From: JBMNTP01 sp050945795
GTDB taxonomy: Bacteria; Bacillota; Clostridia; Christensenellales; MGBC116941
DNA length: 64,000 nt
Assembly: GCA_050945795.1 (NCBI GenBank)
Contig: JBMNTP010000005.1
Coordinates: 8,992 to 72,991, forward strand
Direction: 5' to 3'
The notes below the pieces were generated by a model. That model saw only the letters and a program-made list of their open reading frames with translations, was not told where the DNA came from and searched no databases. Below, in pieces: positions 18,216-27,264 of the stretch. Positions within the stretch are counted from its first letter, which is position 1; every line of letters begins with the position of its first letter. The translations under genes were made by a program, and so were the position numbers.

Positions 18216-18971
18216 TCAACCAAATCTGCCAGTAATATAATCCTCGGTGCGCCTGTCTTTAGGCAAGGAAAAGATTTCCTCCGTTAATGAATATTCTATA
18301 ACTTCTCCATGCAAAAAGAAAGCCGTCATCTCCGAAATCCTTGCCGCCTGCTGCATATTGTGCGTTACTATAATGATAGCATACTTCTCTTTAAGCTCGG
18401 ATATCAAATCTTCTATCTTCATAGTTGATATAGGGTCAAGCGCGCTTGTAGGCTCATCCATAAGCAGTATTTCCGGCTCAACCGCCAACGCCCTAGCTAT
18501 GCACACCCTCTGCTGTTGTCCGCCCGAAAGCGACAGCGCGTTCTTTTTGAGACGATCCTTAACCTCATCCCATATTGCCGCCGCTTTTAGGCTTTTTTCA
18601 ACTATATCGTCAAGCTGGCTCTTCTTGGTTATGCCGTGCGTCTTAGGCCCGTATGCTATGTTCTCATAAATGCTCATAGGAAACGGATTAGGCTTTTGGA
18701 ACACCATGCCTATCTTTTTGCGCAACAGCGACACATCCATCTGCGGATTATATATGTCCTGCCCGTCAAAAAGCACTTCGCCGGTTATTTTAACCCCGCT
18801 TATAAGATCGTTCATGCGATTAAGCGTTTTTAAAAGAGTTGTTTTTCCGCAGCCCGACGGTCCTATAAAAGCACTGACTTTTTTATCATAAAGCTCCAAG
18901 CTTACATTTTTAAGCGCCTGATGCTCGCTGTAAAACAAATCAAGGTTTTTAATATCTATTCTCGTTTTCAT
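18216..18971 (-). CDS. pstB: Phosphate ABC transporter ATPase PstB
   Basis: A 251-residue ATPase with Walker A GPSGCGKTTLLKTLNRM, Q-loop FQKPNPFPMSIYENIAYGP (typical of PstB), signature LSGGQQQRVCIARALA, Walker B LLMDEPTSALDP and switch THNMQQAARIS. It energises phosphate import through PstCA. Gap to pstA is 2 bp. Confidence 0.97.
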   Translation of the reverse strand: MKTRIDIKNLDLFYSEHQALKNVSLELYDKKVSAFIGPSGCGKTTLLKTLNRMNDLISGVKITGEVLFDGQDIYNPQMDVSLLRKKIGMVFQKPNPFPMSIYENIAYGPKTHGITKKSQLDDIVEKSLKAAAIWDEVKDRLKKNALSLSGGQQQRVCIARALAVEPEILLMDEPTSALDPISTMKIEDLISELKEKYAIIIVTHNMQQAARISEMTAFFLHGEVIEYSLTEEIFSLPKDRRTEDYITGRFG

Positions 18972-18973
18972 TA

Positions 18974-19798
18974 TTATGATCCACCCCTGTTAAATCTTCT
19001 TACCATAAAATTGGTAAGCGCATTAATGCCAAGTATAACAACAATTATAACGCAGGCCGTAGCGTAGGCCTCGGAAAAGTCAATGCCCTCTTTAGCCAAA
19101 AGGTACATATGCACCGACAGCGTCCTGCCCGATTGCATCACCGTCTGCGGTATCCTCGCAACAGTGCCCGCCGTAAGCATTATAGCCGCCGTCTCCCCTA
19201 CTATGCGCCCTATGCTTAGTATTATAGCGGTTATTATGCCGGGCGCAGCGCTTGGTAGTATAATTCTAAAAACCGTTCTTAGCTTGCCGGCGCCAAGTCC
19301 AAAGCTGCCCTCACGATAAGCGTCGGGAACAGCTTTTAGCGCCTCCTCCGTTGAGCGTATTATCGTTGGCAATACCATTATAGATACCGTTACCGCTCCG
19401 GCAAGAAGACTCCACGACCATTTAAGCGCCGTTACAAAAAACAGCATTCCAAACAGTCCGAATATTATAGACGGTATGCCGGAAAGCGACTCGGCTGCAA
19501 GCCTTATTAAGTATACCAGTCTGCTGCCGCGCTTGGCGTATTCTGTAAGATATATAGCCGTAAACACGCCTATCGGCACGGCTATTGCCAGCGCTATGCC
19601 TATCATATAAACGGTTGTTACTATCATAGGGAATATGCCGCCGCCCGATTGATAATCAGAGGTAAGAAACTCCCAGCTAACGCCGCTTATGCCGTTTATA
19701 ATAATATGTAAAACTATATAAGCGAGCACGCCTACCGTTATCGCCGCACAGATGTATACCAGCGCTTTAAGTATTATAAGTCCGGGTTTTCTCATCAA
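18974..19798 (-). CDS. pstA: Phosphate ABC transporter permease PstA
   Basis: A 274-residue permease with six predicted membrane segments and the coupling-loop region REGSFGLGAGKLRTVFRIIL. PstA motifs GGGIFPMIVTTVYM and LAESLSGIPSIIFGLFGM are present. It overlaps pstC by 4 bp (ATGA). Confidence 0.95.
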   Translation of the reverse strand: MMRKPGLIILKALVYICAAITVGVLAYIVLHIIINGISGVSWEFLTSDYQSGGGIFPMIVTTVYMIGIALAIAVPIGVFTAIYLTEYAKRGSRLVYLIRLAAESLSGIPSIIFGLFGMLFFVTALKWSWSLLAGAVTVSIMVLPTIIRSTEEALKAVPDAYREGSFGLGAGKLRTVFRIILPSAAPGIITAIILSIGRIVGETAAIMLTAGTVARIPQTVMQSGRTLSVHMYLLAKEGIDFSEAYATACVIIVVILGINALTNFMVRRFNRGGS

Positions 19799-20655
19799 TG
19801 CGTACCTGCCTTTCGCTTTACTATATTAAGCAGCACGTTTAGAAGTATTATAAACAAAAACAGTATAACGCCTATCCCAAACAGCGCTTCTTGATGCAAT
19901 CCCGCCGCGTATGACATCTCCATAGCTATACCCGCCGTCATGGTTCTGATGCTGTCGGTAAGCGCCTGCGGTATAAGCGTTGTGTTACCGGCTACAAGTA
20001 TAACCGCCATTGTTTCGCCTATAGCTCGTCCTATTCCAAGGATCACCGCCGTTATAACACCCGAACGCGCCGCCGGCAGAGTAAGCCTAAAAACCGCACC
20101 TGTATGTTCTTCTCCAAGCGCCAGACCGCCCTCATAATATGCGCGCGGCACCGCTCTTAAAGACGTTTCGCTTATGCTTATTATAGTAGGCAGCACCATT
20201 ATGGCGAGTATAATTATAGCGGCAAGCAGGCTGTTGCCCGCCCCGCCGAAGTTGTTGCGTATAAAAGGCACTATTACTACCAGCCCAAAAAACCCGTACA
20301 GCACCGATGGTATTCCAGCTAAAAGTTGTACTGCCGGCTTAACTATCTTATACAGCCATGGCGGGCAAAACTCGGCTAGGAAAACCGCCGTAAATATGCC
20401 TACCGGCACGCCTAAAATAATCGCTCCTAATGTGGCGTAAAGGCTGCCGGTAACCATAGAGAGTATGCCGAATGTTTCGCTTCTCGGGCTCCATTTCTCG
20501 CCGAATATGAAGTTTCCGGGGCCTTCGCTAATTATAATAGGAACGCCTCTGTAGAATATGTAAAAGCATATTATGGCAATCGCCGCCACCGCAAAAAGCG
20601 AGCTTACCAAAAATATATACTTCATGGAATTTTCTTTTATGTCTTTAAGCTTCAT
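19795..20655 (-). CDS. pstC: Phosphate ABC transporter permease PstC
   Basis: A 286-residue permease with six membrane segments. Motifs KPAVQLLAGIPSVLYGFFG and GGLALGEEHTGAVFRLTLP match PstC. It pairs with PstA as the membrane channel. A strong hairpin separates it from pstS. Confidence 0.95.
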   Translation of the reverse strand: MKLKDIKENSMKYIFLVSSLFAVAAIAIICFYIFYRGVPIIISEGPGNFIFGEKWSPRSETFGILSMVTGSLYATLGAIILGVPVGIFTAVFLAEFCPPWLYKIVKPAVQLLAGIPSVLYGFFGLVVIVPFIRNNFGGAGNSLLAAIIILAIMVLPTIISISETSLRAVPRAYYEGGLALGEEHTGAVFRLTLPAARSGVITAVILGIGRAIGETMAVILVAGNTTLIPQALTDSIRTMTAGIAMEMSYAAGLHQEALFGIGVILFLFIILLNVLLNIVKRKAGTH

Positions 20656-20675
20656 ATGCTTATCCTCTCAGCAAC

Positions 20676-20708
20676 GGCGCAGGCCCCCTTTAAAAAAGGA
20701 GGCGCGCC
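20676..20708 (-). promoter_or_regulatory. Intercistronic hairpin between pstS and pstC
   Basis: A GC-rich stem of GGCGC plus CTCCTTT pairs with AAAGGGG plus GCGCC across a short AT loop. Similar hairpins after binding-protein genes stabilise their mRNA or cut read-through, giving more receptor than permease. No T-run directly follows it. Confidence 0.6.
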
Positions 20709-20736
20709 GGTTGTATATATGTGTGTTGCTGCTGGC

Positions 20737-21669
20737 TTAGTTAACTTTTATATAACTCTTGCTCTCTACTACTTCTTGAGCTTCCTCGCTAAGTATGTAG
20801 TCAAGGAACACTTTAGCAAGACCCTCCGGCTCTCCGTTTGTTACCGCAAGGAACGGCCTCATAACTTTATAACTCTTGTCAAGCACGTTCTCAACAGTCG
20901 CTTCGGCTCCGTCTACCTTAAGCGCTTTTATGGTGTCGTCCGCTACTCCGAGCGATATATATCCTATGGCGTTGGGGTTTCCAGCTACCGCCGCCTTAAC
21001 GCTGCCGGTGCCTTCCTGTATAAGCGCCCTTTCGCTCACAAGCGTCTCTTCAACTTCTTTGCCATCCTTTTCTATCTTGCCAACAAGACCGAGTAGCTCT
21101 TCAAATGCCGCCCTTGTTCCTGATCCCTCTTCACGGGATATAACGGTTATATCCGCATCGTCGCCGCCAACATCTTTCCAGTTAGTTATCTCGCCCTTGA
21201 AGATTTTCTGAATCTGCTCAGAAGTAAGCTCGGAAACTTTGCTGTCATTGTTTACAATTATCGCTATTCCATCAAGCGCTATCTCCGTCGGCACCACGCC
21301 TTGAGCCACTTCTTCATCTTTAAGATCCCTTGACGACATTCCGATATCCGCCGTTCCATCAAGCGCCGCCTTAATCCCTGCCGACGAGCCAACCTGCTGT
21401 ATCTCTATAACGAGGTCCGGGTTTGTCTCGTTGTACTTGGCTACAATCGCTTCCATAACCGGGCCTACCGACGTTGAGCCTACTACCGATATTGTGCCGC
21501 TCGGCATATCCGAGTTTTCGCCGCCGTCGGACGATTCGGCGCCCTGGGTGGGCTGTGTCGCGGGAGCTGTTGTTTCGGGCGACTGTGCCGGTGCCGCAGT
21601 ATTATTGCATGCCGATAAGGCCAGCGCCGCAATAAGTACAAATAATATTGTAATAATTCTTTTCTTCAT
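20737..21669 (-). CDS. pstS: Phosphate-binding lipoprotein PstS
   Basis: A 310-residue receptor: signal peptide with lipobox ALSAC (about 17-21), a Pro/Thr/Ala-rich linker, then the PBP domain with GSTSVGPVMEAIV, GSSAGIKAALDGTADIGMSSR and SREEGSGTRAAFEEL phosphate-binding loops. It is the first gene of pstSCAB-phoU-phoPR, with AAGGAG before the ATG and a PHO box upstream. Confidence 0.96.
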   Translation of the reverse strand: MKKRIITILFVLIAALALSACNNTAAPAQSPETTAPATQPTQGAESSDGGENSDMPSGTISVVGSTSVGPVMEAIVAKYNETNPDLVIEIQQVGSSAGIKAALDGTADIGMSSRDLKDEEVAQGVVPTEIALDGIAIIVNNDSKVSELTSEQIQKIFKGEITNWKDVGGDDADITVISREEGSGTRAAFEELLGLVGKIEKDGKEVEETLVSERALIQEGTGSVKAAVAGNPNAIGYISLGVADDTIKALKVDGAEATVENVLDKSYKVMRPFLAVTNGEPEGLAKVFLDYILSEEAQEVVESKSYIKVN

Positions 21670-21711
21670 CTTTTTTCTCCTTAATTCTCTCTCTTTCTCA
21701 CTACACTTAAA

Positions 21712-21765
21712 AATATATCAGCTAACTGTAAAGTATAAATGTGCGCAATGTAAAGAGTTTGTAAA
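21712..21765 (-). promoter_or_regulatory. PHO box and -10 of the pst operon
   Basis: On the minus strand TTTACA occurs at 21765-21760, 21754-21749 and 21732-21727, i.e. spacings of 11 and 22 bp, matching the helical repeat of PhoP direct-repeat boxes (TTAACA-like in Bacillus). A TATATT -10 candidate lies at 21717-21712. This fits activation by the PhoP encoded in the same operon. Confidence 0.7.
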
Positions 21766-21835
21766 ATATATATATTGTTACAACATACAACTATTTTCTT
21801 TTCATCCATATTATTTATCAGCGCCGCTATTATAT

Positions 21836-21873
21836 GCAAAAACTGCCGAAAAGCATTTAAGCTCTCCGGCAGT
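21836..21873 (-). terminator. Terminator of the glycolytic operon
   Basis: On the minus strand ACTGCCG..CGGCAGT forms the outer stem, extended inside by GAGAGC/GCTTTT wobble pairing, and is followed by TTTTGC. It lies 20 bp after the gpmI stop. Confidence 0.8.
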
Positions 21874-21892
21874 CGCAATACGTTGCTAAATT

Positions 21893-23443
21893 TTATGTTC
21901 TTTCTATAATGCTTTTACCCGTCATTTCCTCCGGCTTCTTTATGCCGAGCATGTCAAAGAAAGTCGGTACTACATCGGCAAGGCATCCGTCCTCCCTTAA
22001 CTTATATGAAGGAGCTGGCTCGCCGCATATTATAAAGGGTACGGGGTTAAGCGAATGCGCGGTAACTGGCGCTCCATCCGGCGTAAGCATGCAGTCGGCG
22101 TTGCCGTGATCAGCGGTTATTATAGCCCTGCCGCCCGACGCCATAACTGCGTCAAGCACCTTGCCAAGGCATTTATCCACCGCCTCAACCGCCTTTATCG
22201 CCGCCTTGAACACGCCGGTATGCCCCACCATGTCGGCATTGGCAAAGTTAAGCACCATCAAATCGTATTTGCCTGATTTTACGCGCTTAACCGCCTCGTC
22301 GGCTACCTCAAACGCGCTCATCTCAGGCTGAAAGTCATACGTCGCTACTTTAGGCGACGGTATAAGCGCCCTATCCTCATTTTCGTTTGGAGTTTCTACT
22401 CCGCCGTTAAAAAAGAATGTCACATGCGCGTATTTTTCCGTTTCGGCAATTCTAAGCTGCGTCATGCCAAGGCTGCTTACATACTCGCCAAAAGTGTTTT
22501 TAAGCGACTGCGGCTTATACGCCACGCTTATATTCTCATACTTCTCAAACGTCTTATCGTATTGCGTCATGCATACAAAATTAACTTTGCCGTCCACGCC
22601 GTCGACCCTTGGAAACTCGACAAAATCATCAGCCGCCAGCGCCCGTGTTATCTGCCGCGCTCGATCGGGCCGGAAGTTGAAAAACACAATGCTATCTCCC
22701 TCTTTAACTAAAGGCGGCGGATTTTCCTTTTTCCCGCATATCACCGGCTTAACAAACTCATCCGTCTCGCCCGATGCGTATCCTCGCTCCACCATAGCCG
22801 CGGCATCAAGCGTGTATCTGCCCTCGCCGTTTATCATGGCGTCATAAGCTATTTTTACCCGCTCCCACCGATTATCCCTGTCCATGGCATAGTAGCGACC
22901 CATGACGGTGGCTATCCTGCCGTATGACAAGCCTCTCATATACTCCTCAAGCTCGCCTATATAACACGACCCGCTTGTTGGCGGCACATCTCGACCATCC
23001 AAAAAGCAATGGACAGCCGTATCTCTAACGCCGCGCTCCTTCGCCATTTCAAGCAGCGCGAAAACATGCTCTATATGGCTATGCACACCTCCATCGGACA
23101 ACAGGCCCATAAGATGCAGAGTACCTCTTTTAGCGCACTTATCCATAGCCTTTATAAGTTCTTCATTATTGAAAAACTCCTTGTCTTTTATGGATTTTGT
23201 TATGCGCGTCAGCTCCTGATATACTATGCGACCCGCTCCCATATTAAGATGCCCTACCTCGCTGTTTCCCATCTGCCCTTCCGGCAGTCCGACAAAAAGG
23301 CCGCTGGCGTTTATAGAGGTATGCGGAAAACTAGCTTTTAGCCTATCCATTATAGGGGTGTTTGCTGCGGCTATCGCTGAAACTCTTTTATCTTCGGAAA
23401 CGCCGTAGCCATCTAAAATTATCAATGCGTCGGTTTTAGACAT
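21893..23443 (-). CDS. gpmI: 2,3-bisphosphoglycerate-independent phosphoglycerate mutase
   Basis: A 516-residue enzyme interconverting 3- and 2-phosphoglycerate. Metal and catalytic motifs: LDGYGVSE near the N-terminus, GNSEVGHLNMG with the phospho-acceptor Ser (about 61), DGRDVPPTSG, NFRPDRARQ, and C-terminal NADMVGHTG and ADHGNAD. Normal length. Last gene of cggR-pgk-tpiA-gpmI, 8 bp after tpiA. Confidence 0.97.
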   Translation of the reverse strand: MSKTDALIILDGYGVSEDKRVSAIAAANTPIMDRLKASFPHTSINASGLFVGLPEGQMGNSEVGHLNMGAGRIVYQELTRITKSIKDKEFFNNEELIKAMDKCAKRGTLHLMGLLSDGGVHSHIEHVFALLEMAKERGVRDTAVHCFLDGRDVPPTSGSCYIGELEEYMRGLSYGRIATVMGRYYAMDRDNRWERVKIAYDAMINGEGRYTLDAAAMVERGYASGETDEFVKPVICGKKENPPPLVKEGDSIVFFNFRPDRARQITRALAADDFVEFPRVDGVDGKVNFVCMTQYDKTFEKYENISVAYKPQSLKNTFGEYVSSLGMTQLRIAETEKYAHVTFFFNGGVETPNENEDRALIPSPKVATYDFQPEMSAFEVADEAVKRVKSGKYDLMVLNFANADMVGHTGVFKAAIKAVEAVDKCLGKVLDAVMASGGRAIITADHGNADCMLTPDGAPVTAHSLNPVPFIICGEPAPSYKLREDGCLADVVPTFFDMLGIKKPEEMTGKSIIERT

Positions 23444-23451
23444 TTCGCCTC

Positions 23452-24204
23452 CTATTCGCCGAAATTAACTACCTTTGAAAAATCCTCGGCTTTAAGACTA
23501 GCACCGCCTATAAGCCCTCCGTCAATTTCCGGCATTGCCATCAGCTCTGATGCGTTTTTAGCGTTCATGCTGCCGCCATACTGTATGCGTATTTTACTCG
23601 CTGTATCTAAGCCGTATATGTCTGAAAGCTCGGCGCGAATCCAGCCTATAACCTCATTAGCGTCGGCGGATGTCGCGGTTTTGCCGGTGCCTATCGCCCA
23701 TATTGGCTCATAAGCCACAACTATACCGGCAGCCGCGTCAGCCTCAATAGATGCAAAAGCTGCCCGCACCTGCGACCGTACAAGCTTTTCTGTAATACCT
23801 TCCTCACGCTGCACAAGCGACTCTCCAACGCACACAATAGGCTTTAGCCCGTGTGCCAGCGCCGACAGCACCTTTTTATTAACGGTTTCGTCTGTTTCTG
23901 TGAAATACTGTCTTCTCTCGCTGTGGCCTATTATAACGTATTCAACGCCCAGCTCTTTAAGCATAACCGGTGATACCTCGCCTGTAAAAGCGCCCTTTTC
24001 CTCCCAATGCATATTCTGCGCGCCAAGTTTTATAGTGCTGAGCGAAATTGCCTCGGCGGCTGCTATAAGCGCCGTAAAAGGCGGGCATATAACAACATCG
24101 CATTCCGCATCTTTTACCAGCGGCTTAAGGCCTTCTATAAGAGCTTTCGCCTCGGCGTTTGTCATGTTCATTTTCCAGTTTCCCGCTATAATTGGTTTTC
24201 TCAT
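23452..24204 (-). CDS. tpiA: Triosephosphate isomerase
   Basis: A 250-residue TIM barrel with substrate Lys in GNWKMN, catalytic His in GHSERR, catalytic Glu in AYEPIWAIGTGKTA, and the phosphate loop GGSMNAKNA/GGLIGGASL. ATG 24204 is favoured over 24216 by the upstream GGAGGG. It converts dihydroxyacetone phosphate to glyceraldehyde 3-phosphate. Confidence 0.97.
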   Translation of the reverse strand: MRKPIIAGNWKMNMTNAEAKALIEGLKPLVKDAECDVVICPPFTALIAAAEAISLSTIKLGAQNMHWEEKGAFTGEVSPVMLKELGVEYVIIGHSERRQYFTETDETVNKKVLSALAHGLKPIVCVGESLVQREEGITEKLVRSQVRAAFASIEADAAAGIVVAYEPIWAIGTGKTATSADANEVIGWIRAELSDIYGLDTASKIRIQYGGSMNAKNASELMAMPEIDGGLIGGASLKAEDFSKVVNFGE

Positions 24205-24266
24205 ACTTCCCTCCACAAAGATATTCTCCCTTAATATAGCGCCGGCAAAGACGCCGGCATTAAAAT

Positions 24267-25451
24267 TTACTTGTCGTTAATAGCCGCTACTCCGGGCAGC
24301 ACCAGTCCTTCCATATACTCAAGCGACGCTCCGCCGCCCGTTGATATGTGTGTCATTTTATCGGCGTATCCAAGCTGTTTAACAGCCGCCGCCGAATCTC
24401 CGCCGCCTATTATAGTTATGCCCTCACACTTCGCCATAGCCTCTGCAACCGCCCTTGTACCCTCAGCAAAAGCCGGCATTTCAAAAACGCCCATCGGCCC
24501 ATTCCATATCGCGGTAGCAGCGCCGGTTATAGCATTTGAAAATTCTTTTACCGTCTCCGGCCCTATATCCATGCCCAACCAGCCGTCGGGTATGGCATTT
24601 GCAGCAACAGTTTGAACAGCAGCGTCCGCTTTAAAAGCATCGCCTACTACAACATCTATCGGCAGCAGCATTTTAACGCCTTTGCTCTTCGCCTTTTCAA
24701 TAAGCTCGGCCGCAAGCCCTACCCGCTCAGCGTCAAGCAGCGAATTGCCTATCGAATACCCCATCGCCTTAAGGAAGGTAAACGCCATGCCGCCGCCTAT
24801 TATAAGCGCGTCTACTTTTTCAAGCAGATTATTTATTACTCCTATCTTGTCAGAAACCTTCGCCCCTCCAAGTATAGCTACAAACGGACGCGCCGGATTT
24901 TCAAGCGCTCCGCCTATTATATCAAGCTCTCGGCCTATAAGATATCCCGCAACCGCCGGAAGATATGCAGCTACTCCCGCTGTACTGGCATGGGCGCGAT
25001 GCGCGGTGCCAAAAGCATCGTTTACATATATATCAGCGTATGACGCTAACGCCCTTGAAAAGCCTTCTTCGTTCTTTTGCTCCTCTTTATGGAACCTAAG
25101 GTTTTCAAGCAGCACAATTTCTCCGTCATTTATCCCTGAAACCGCTTCTTTAGCGGCAGGACCTATTATATCCTTAGCAAAAACAACATCTTTGCCGATA
25201 AGCTCGCTTAAGCGTGTCGCCACCGGCGCAAGAGTGTATTTCATATTGAATTCGCCCTTTGGCCTGCCAAGGTGGGAGCAAAGTATAACCCGCGCGCCGT
25301 TTTTAGTTAAGTAGTTTATAGTCGGCAGCGCCGCCTTTATGCGCGTATCATCTGTTATTACGCCGTCTTCATTTATAGGCACATTAAAATCGACCCTTAC
25401 CAGCACCTTTTTGCCCTTTACATTAACATCCTCAATAGTCTTTTTAGCCAT
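24267..25451 (-). CDS. pgk: Phosphoglycerate kinase
   Basis: A 394-residue kinase making ATP from 1,3-bisphosphoglycerate. Motifs: RVDFNVP, SHLGRPKGE, LLENLRFHKEE, AILGGAKVSDKI, GGGMAFTFLKA, and the C-terminal GGGDSAAAVKQLG. ATG 25451 (MAKKTIEDV) is the normal start for the family; the upstream ATG at 25484 would add an unsupported extension. gapA, usually the preceding gene, is absent. Confidence 0.97.
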   Translation of the reverse strand: MAKKTIEDVNVKGKKVLVRVDFNVPINEDGVITDDTRIKAALPTINYLTKNGARVILCSHLGRPKGEFNMKYTLAPVATRLSELIGKDVVFAKDIIGPAAKEAVSGINDGEIVLLENLRFHKEEQKNEEGFSRALASYADIYVNDAFGTAHRAHASTAGVAAYLPAVAGYLIGRELDIIGGALENPARPFVAILGGAKVSDKIGVINNLLEKVDALIIGGGMAFTFLKAMGYSIGNSLLDAERVGLAAELIEKAKSKGVKMLLPIDVVVGDAFKADAAVQTVAANAIPDGWLGMDIGPETVKEFSNAITGAATAIWNGPMGVFEMPAFAEGTRAVAEAMAKCEGITIIGGGDSAAAVKQLGYADKMTHISTGGGASLEYMEGLVLPGVAAINDK

Positions 25452-25500
25452 ATTCTTCTCTCCCTCAAATAAAGTAATATGCAAGCCTTAATCCGGATTT

Positions 25501-26538
25501 CTAAGGCATCTGCGGTATTATCTCAAGTATGCGCTCTGCCGCGCCTTCATCCATAACTATTATGCTATTATCATGCAACCTCGATACAGCTATAATGGCT
25601 TCGGCCTTCTTAGCGCCCCCAGCCACCCCGATTTTTACAGGTATCCTTGAAAGCTCGTCCAGCTCCGGCCACAGGCTTGAAGCGTTGAAAAGCACTTTCC
25701 CGCTTTGGTCAAAGTAGCTGCCAAACGCCTCGGCAACAGCGCCGTCTTTTATTATCTGCTCTTTTTTGCCCGGCGGCATACTGCGCTGAAGTATCATATC
25801 CTGCGCACGGCCTATGCCGTATATAAGCACATCCGCCCGCCTCAGCTTTTCAAGTGCCGAACTTATCTCCGGGTCCTTGCTAAGCTTTAGCAATGTATCG
25901 TGATCAACGCTGTCTGGCAGGCTAAGCATCCTGTACTTACAGCCAATATGCTTTGCCATTATAGAGGCAACGGTTGTCGCCTGAATTTCAAGTTCGCGCC
26001 CTAGCGAGCCGCGCGCCGGCACAACAAGCGCCTCCGGCACATGGCTTACCGCCTCCATCTCATCGGCTATAGCCGCCAGCGTTGTGCCGCCGGTAACGGC
26101 GATAATGCTATCGCTCTCTATATATTCCCTTAAAAGCTTTGCCGCCGCCCTCGCGAGCGCGCGAAATGCCGCCGGCTCCTGCTCTGTATCCCCCGGCACC
26201 AATATTACCTTCGGTACGCCCAGCGCCAGCTCTAACTTCCTCGCCGTCTCACTAAGGCCAAAAATACTGTCAAACTGCCCTTCAATCTTTTCGAGCAACT
26301 CAACCCCTGCCTTAGTAACCCACATCCCGCCGGCCTCAACCCTTATAAAATCCGCCTCTTTAAGAAACTGGCTTTCTGTTCTGACCTGCCTCTCCGGCCA
26401 TTTAAGCGCAGCGGATAACATCCTTCTGCCTGCCGGCTGCATCACATATATACTTCTAAGCAGAGTATGCCTTTTTCGGGACAGCTCCAGATATTCAGGG
26501 GCCAGCTGCTTTATAATTCCTACTACATTCATTCTCAC
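25501..26538 (-). CDS. cggR: Central glycolytic genes regulator CggR (SorC family)
   Basis: A 345-residue repressor with an N-terminal winged helix (about 20-90: LRSIYVMQPAGRRMLSAAL, WPERQVRTESQFLKEADFI) and a SorC-type sugar-phosphate-binding domain (about 95-340). In Bacillus it represses gapA-pgk-tpi-pgm-eno until fructose 1,6-bisphosphate binds. Here it heads pgk-tpiA-gpmI and a matching operator lies in front of it, so it likely represses itself and the operon. Confidence 0.92.
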   Translation of the reverse strand: MRMNVVGIIKQLAPEYLELSRKRHTLLRSIYVMQPAGRRMLSAALKWPERQVRTESQFLKEADFIRVEAGGMWVTKAGVELLEKIEGQFDSIFGLSETARKLELALGVPKVILVPGDTEQEPAAFRALARAAAKLLREYIESDSIIAVTGGTTLAAIADEMEAVSHVPEALVVPARGSLGRELEIQATTVASIMAKHIGCKYRMLSLPDSVDHDTLLKLSKDPEISSALEKLRRADVLIYGIGRAQDMILQRSMPPGKKEQIIKDGAVAEAFGSYFDQSGKVLFNASSLWPELDELSRIPVKIGVAGGAKKAEAIIAVSRLHDNSIIVMDEGAAERILEIIPQMP

Positions 26539-26555
26539 CCTCCGGGCTGGTTATA

Positions 26556-26581
26556 GTCCCATCATCAAATAATTTGTCCCG
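26556..26581 (-). promoter_or_regulatory. CggR operator upstream of cggR
   Basis: On the minus strand CGGGAC (26581-26576) and TGGGAC (26561-26556) form a direct repeat with a 20-bp period. That is the period of the Bacillus operator CGGGAC-N6-TGTC-N4-CGGGAC, although the TGTC parts are not conserved. It lies just downstream of a candidate promoter (TTGCAA, 17 bp, TAAAAT). Confidence 0.62.
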
Positions 26582-26657
26582 CTTGTATTTTATAATACCA
26601 ACATGCTTTTTGCAATATCATTGTACCACCCTATAGGCACAATAGTGGCATAAACAA

Positions 26658-27122
26658 TCAAATCAAAGAGGCGAATCCCGTCTGCCTTAGCGCCTCATAC
26701 AATACTATGGCACAGGAGTTTGAAAGGTTCAATGAGCGCAGACCGCCGCGCATGGGTATTCTTAATACCGATTCGCCCCTTCGCTCTAAAAACTCATCCG
26801 GCAGCCCCGCCGTCTCCCGCCCGAACACCAGAAAATCTCCGTCCTTAAACTCAACTTCCGTATAAGCCTTATCTCCCTTAGTAGATAAAAGAAACAACCT
26901 CTCTCCGGCATTTTGCTTCTCAAACTGATCTATATCCTCATATATTTTAAGTTCAAGCTTGTCCCAATAATCAAGCCCCGCCCGCTTAAGATACCTGTCC
27001 GCTAACGAAAAGCCGAGCGGCTTTATTAAATGCAGCTTTGTACCCGTAGCGGCGCAGGTGCGCGCTATATTGCCTGTATTTTGCGGTATCTCCGGCGACA
27101 CCAAAACTATATTAAACGCCAA
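26658..27122 (-). CDS. trmL: tRNA (cytidine(34)-2'-O)-methyltransferase TrmL
   Basis: A 154-residue SPOUT methyltransferase. The knotted S-adenosylmethionine site is visible: PEIPQNTGNIARTCAATG near the N-terminus, VFGRETAGLP, and C-terminal RIPM..RSLNLSNSCAIVLYE. It methylates the wobble ribose of tRNA-Leu in known members. Size is normal. It is 119 bp from cggR and probably transcribed alone. Confidence 0.93.
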   Translation of the reverse strand: MAFNIVLVSPEIPQNTGNIARTCAATGTKLHLIKPLGFSLADRYLKRAGLDYWDKLELKIYEDIDQFEKQNAGERLFLLSTKGDKAYTEVEFKDGDFLVFGRETAGLPDEFLERRGESVLRIPMRGGLRSLNLSNSCAIVLYEALRQTGFASLI

Positions 27123-27193
27123 TCGCTTAACCCCCGCCCGCTTTCGCGGAATTTATTTATAGTATTATAATTATCTTTGCCGTTAATACAACA

Positions 27194-27233
27194 AGGGTTG
27201 CCGCCCGGCATACGGAGGCAACCCTCTTTTTAA
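27194..27233. terminator. Hairpin between the aminotransferase gene and trmL
   Basis: AGGGTTGCC pairs with GGCAACCCT across a 14-base loop. A CTCTTTTT run follows on the + strand; on the minus strand, the sense of both neighbours, the following stretch TTGTTGTATT is only moderately T-rich. It probably ends the aminotransferase transcript. Confidence 0.5.
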
Positions 27234-27264
27234 CATCAAATGCCTTTCGCTTTTCTACCCGTCT

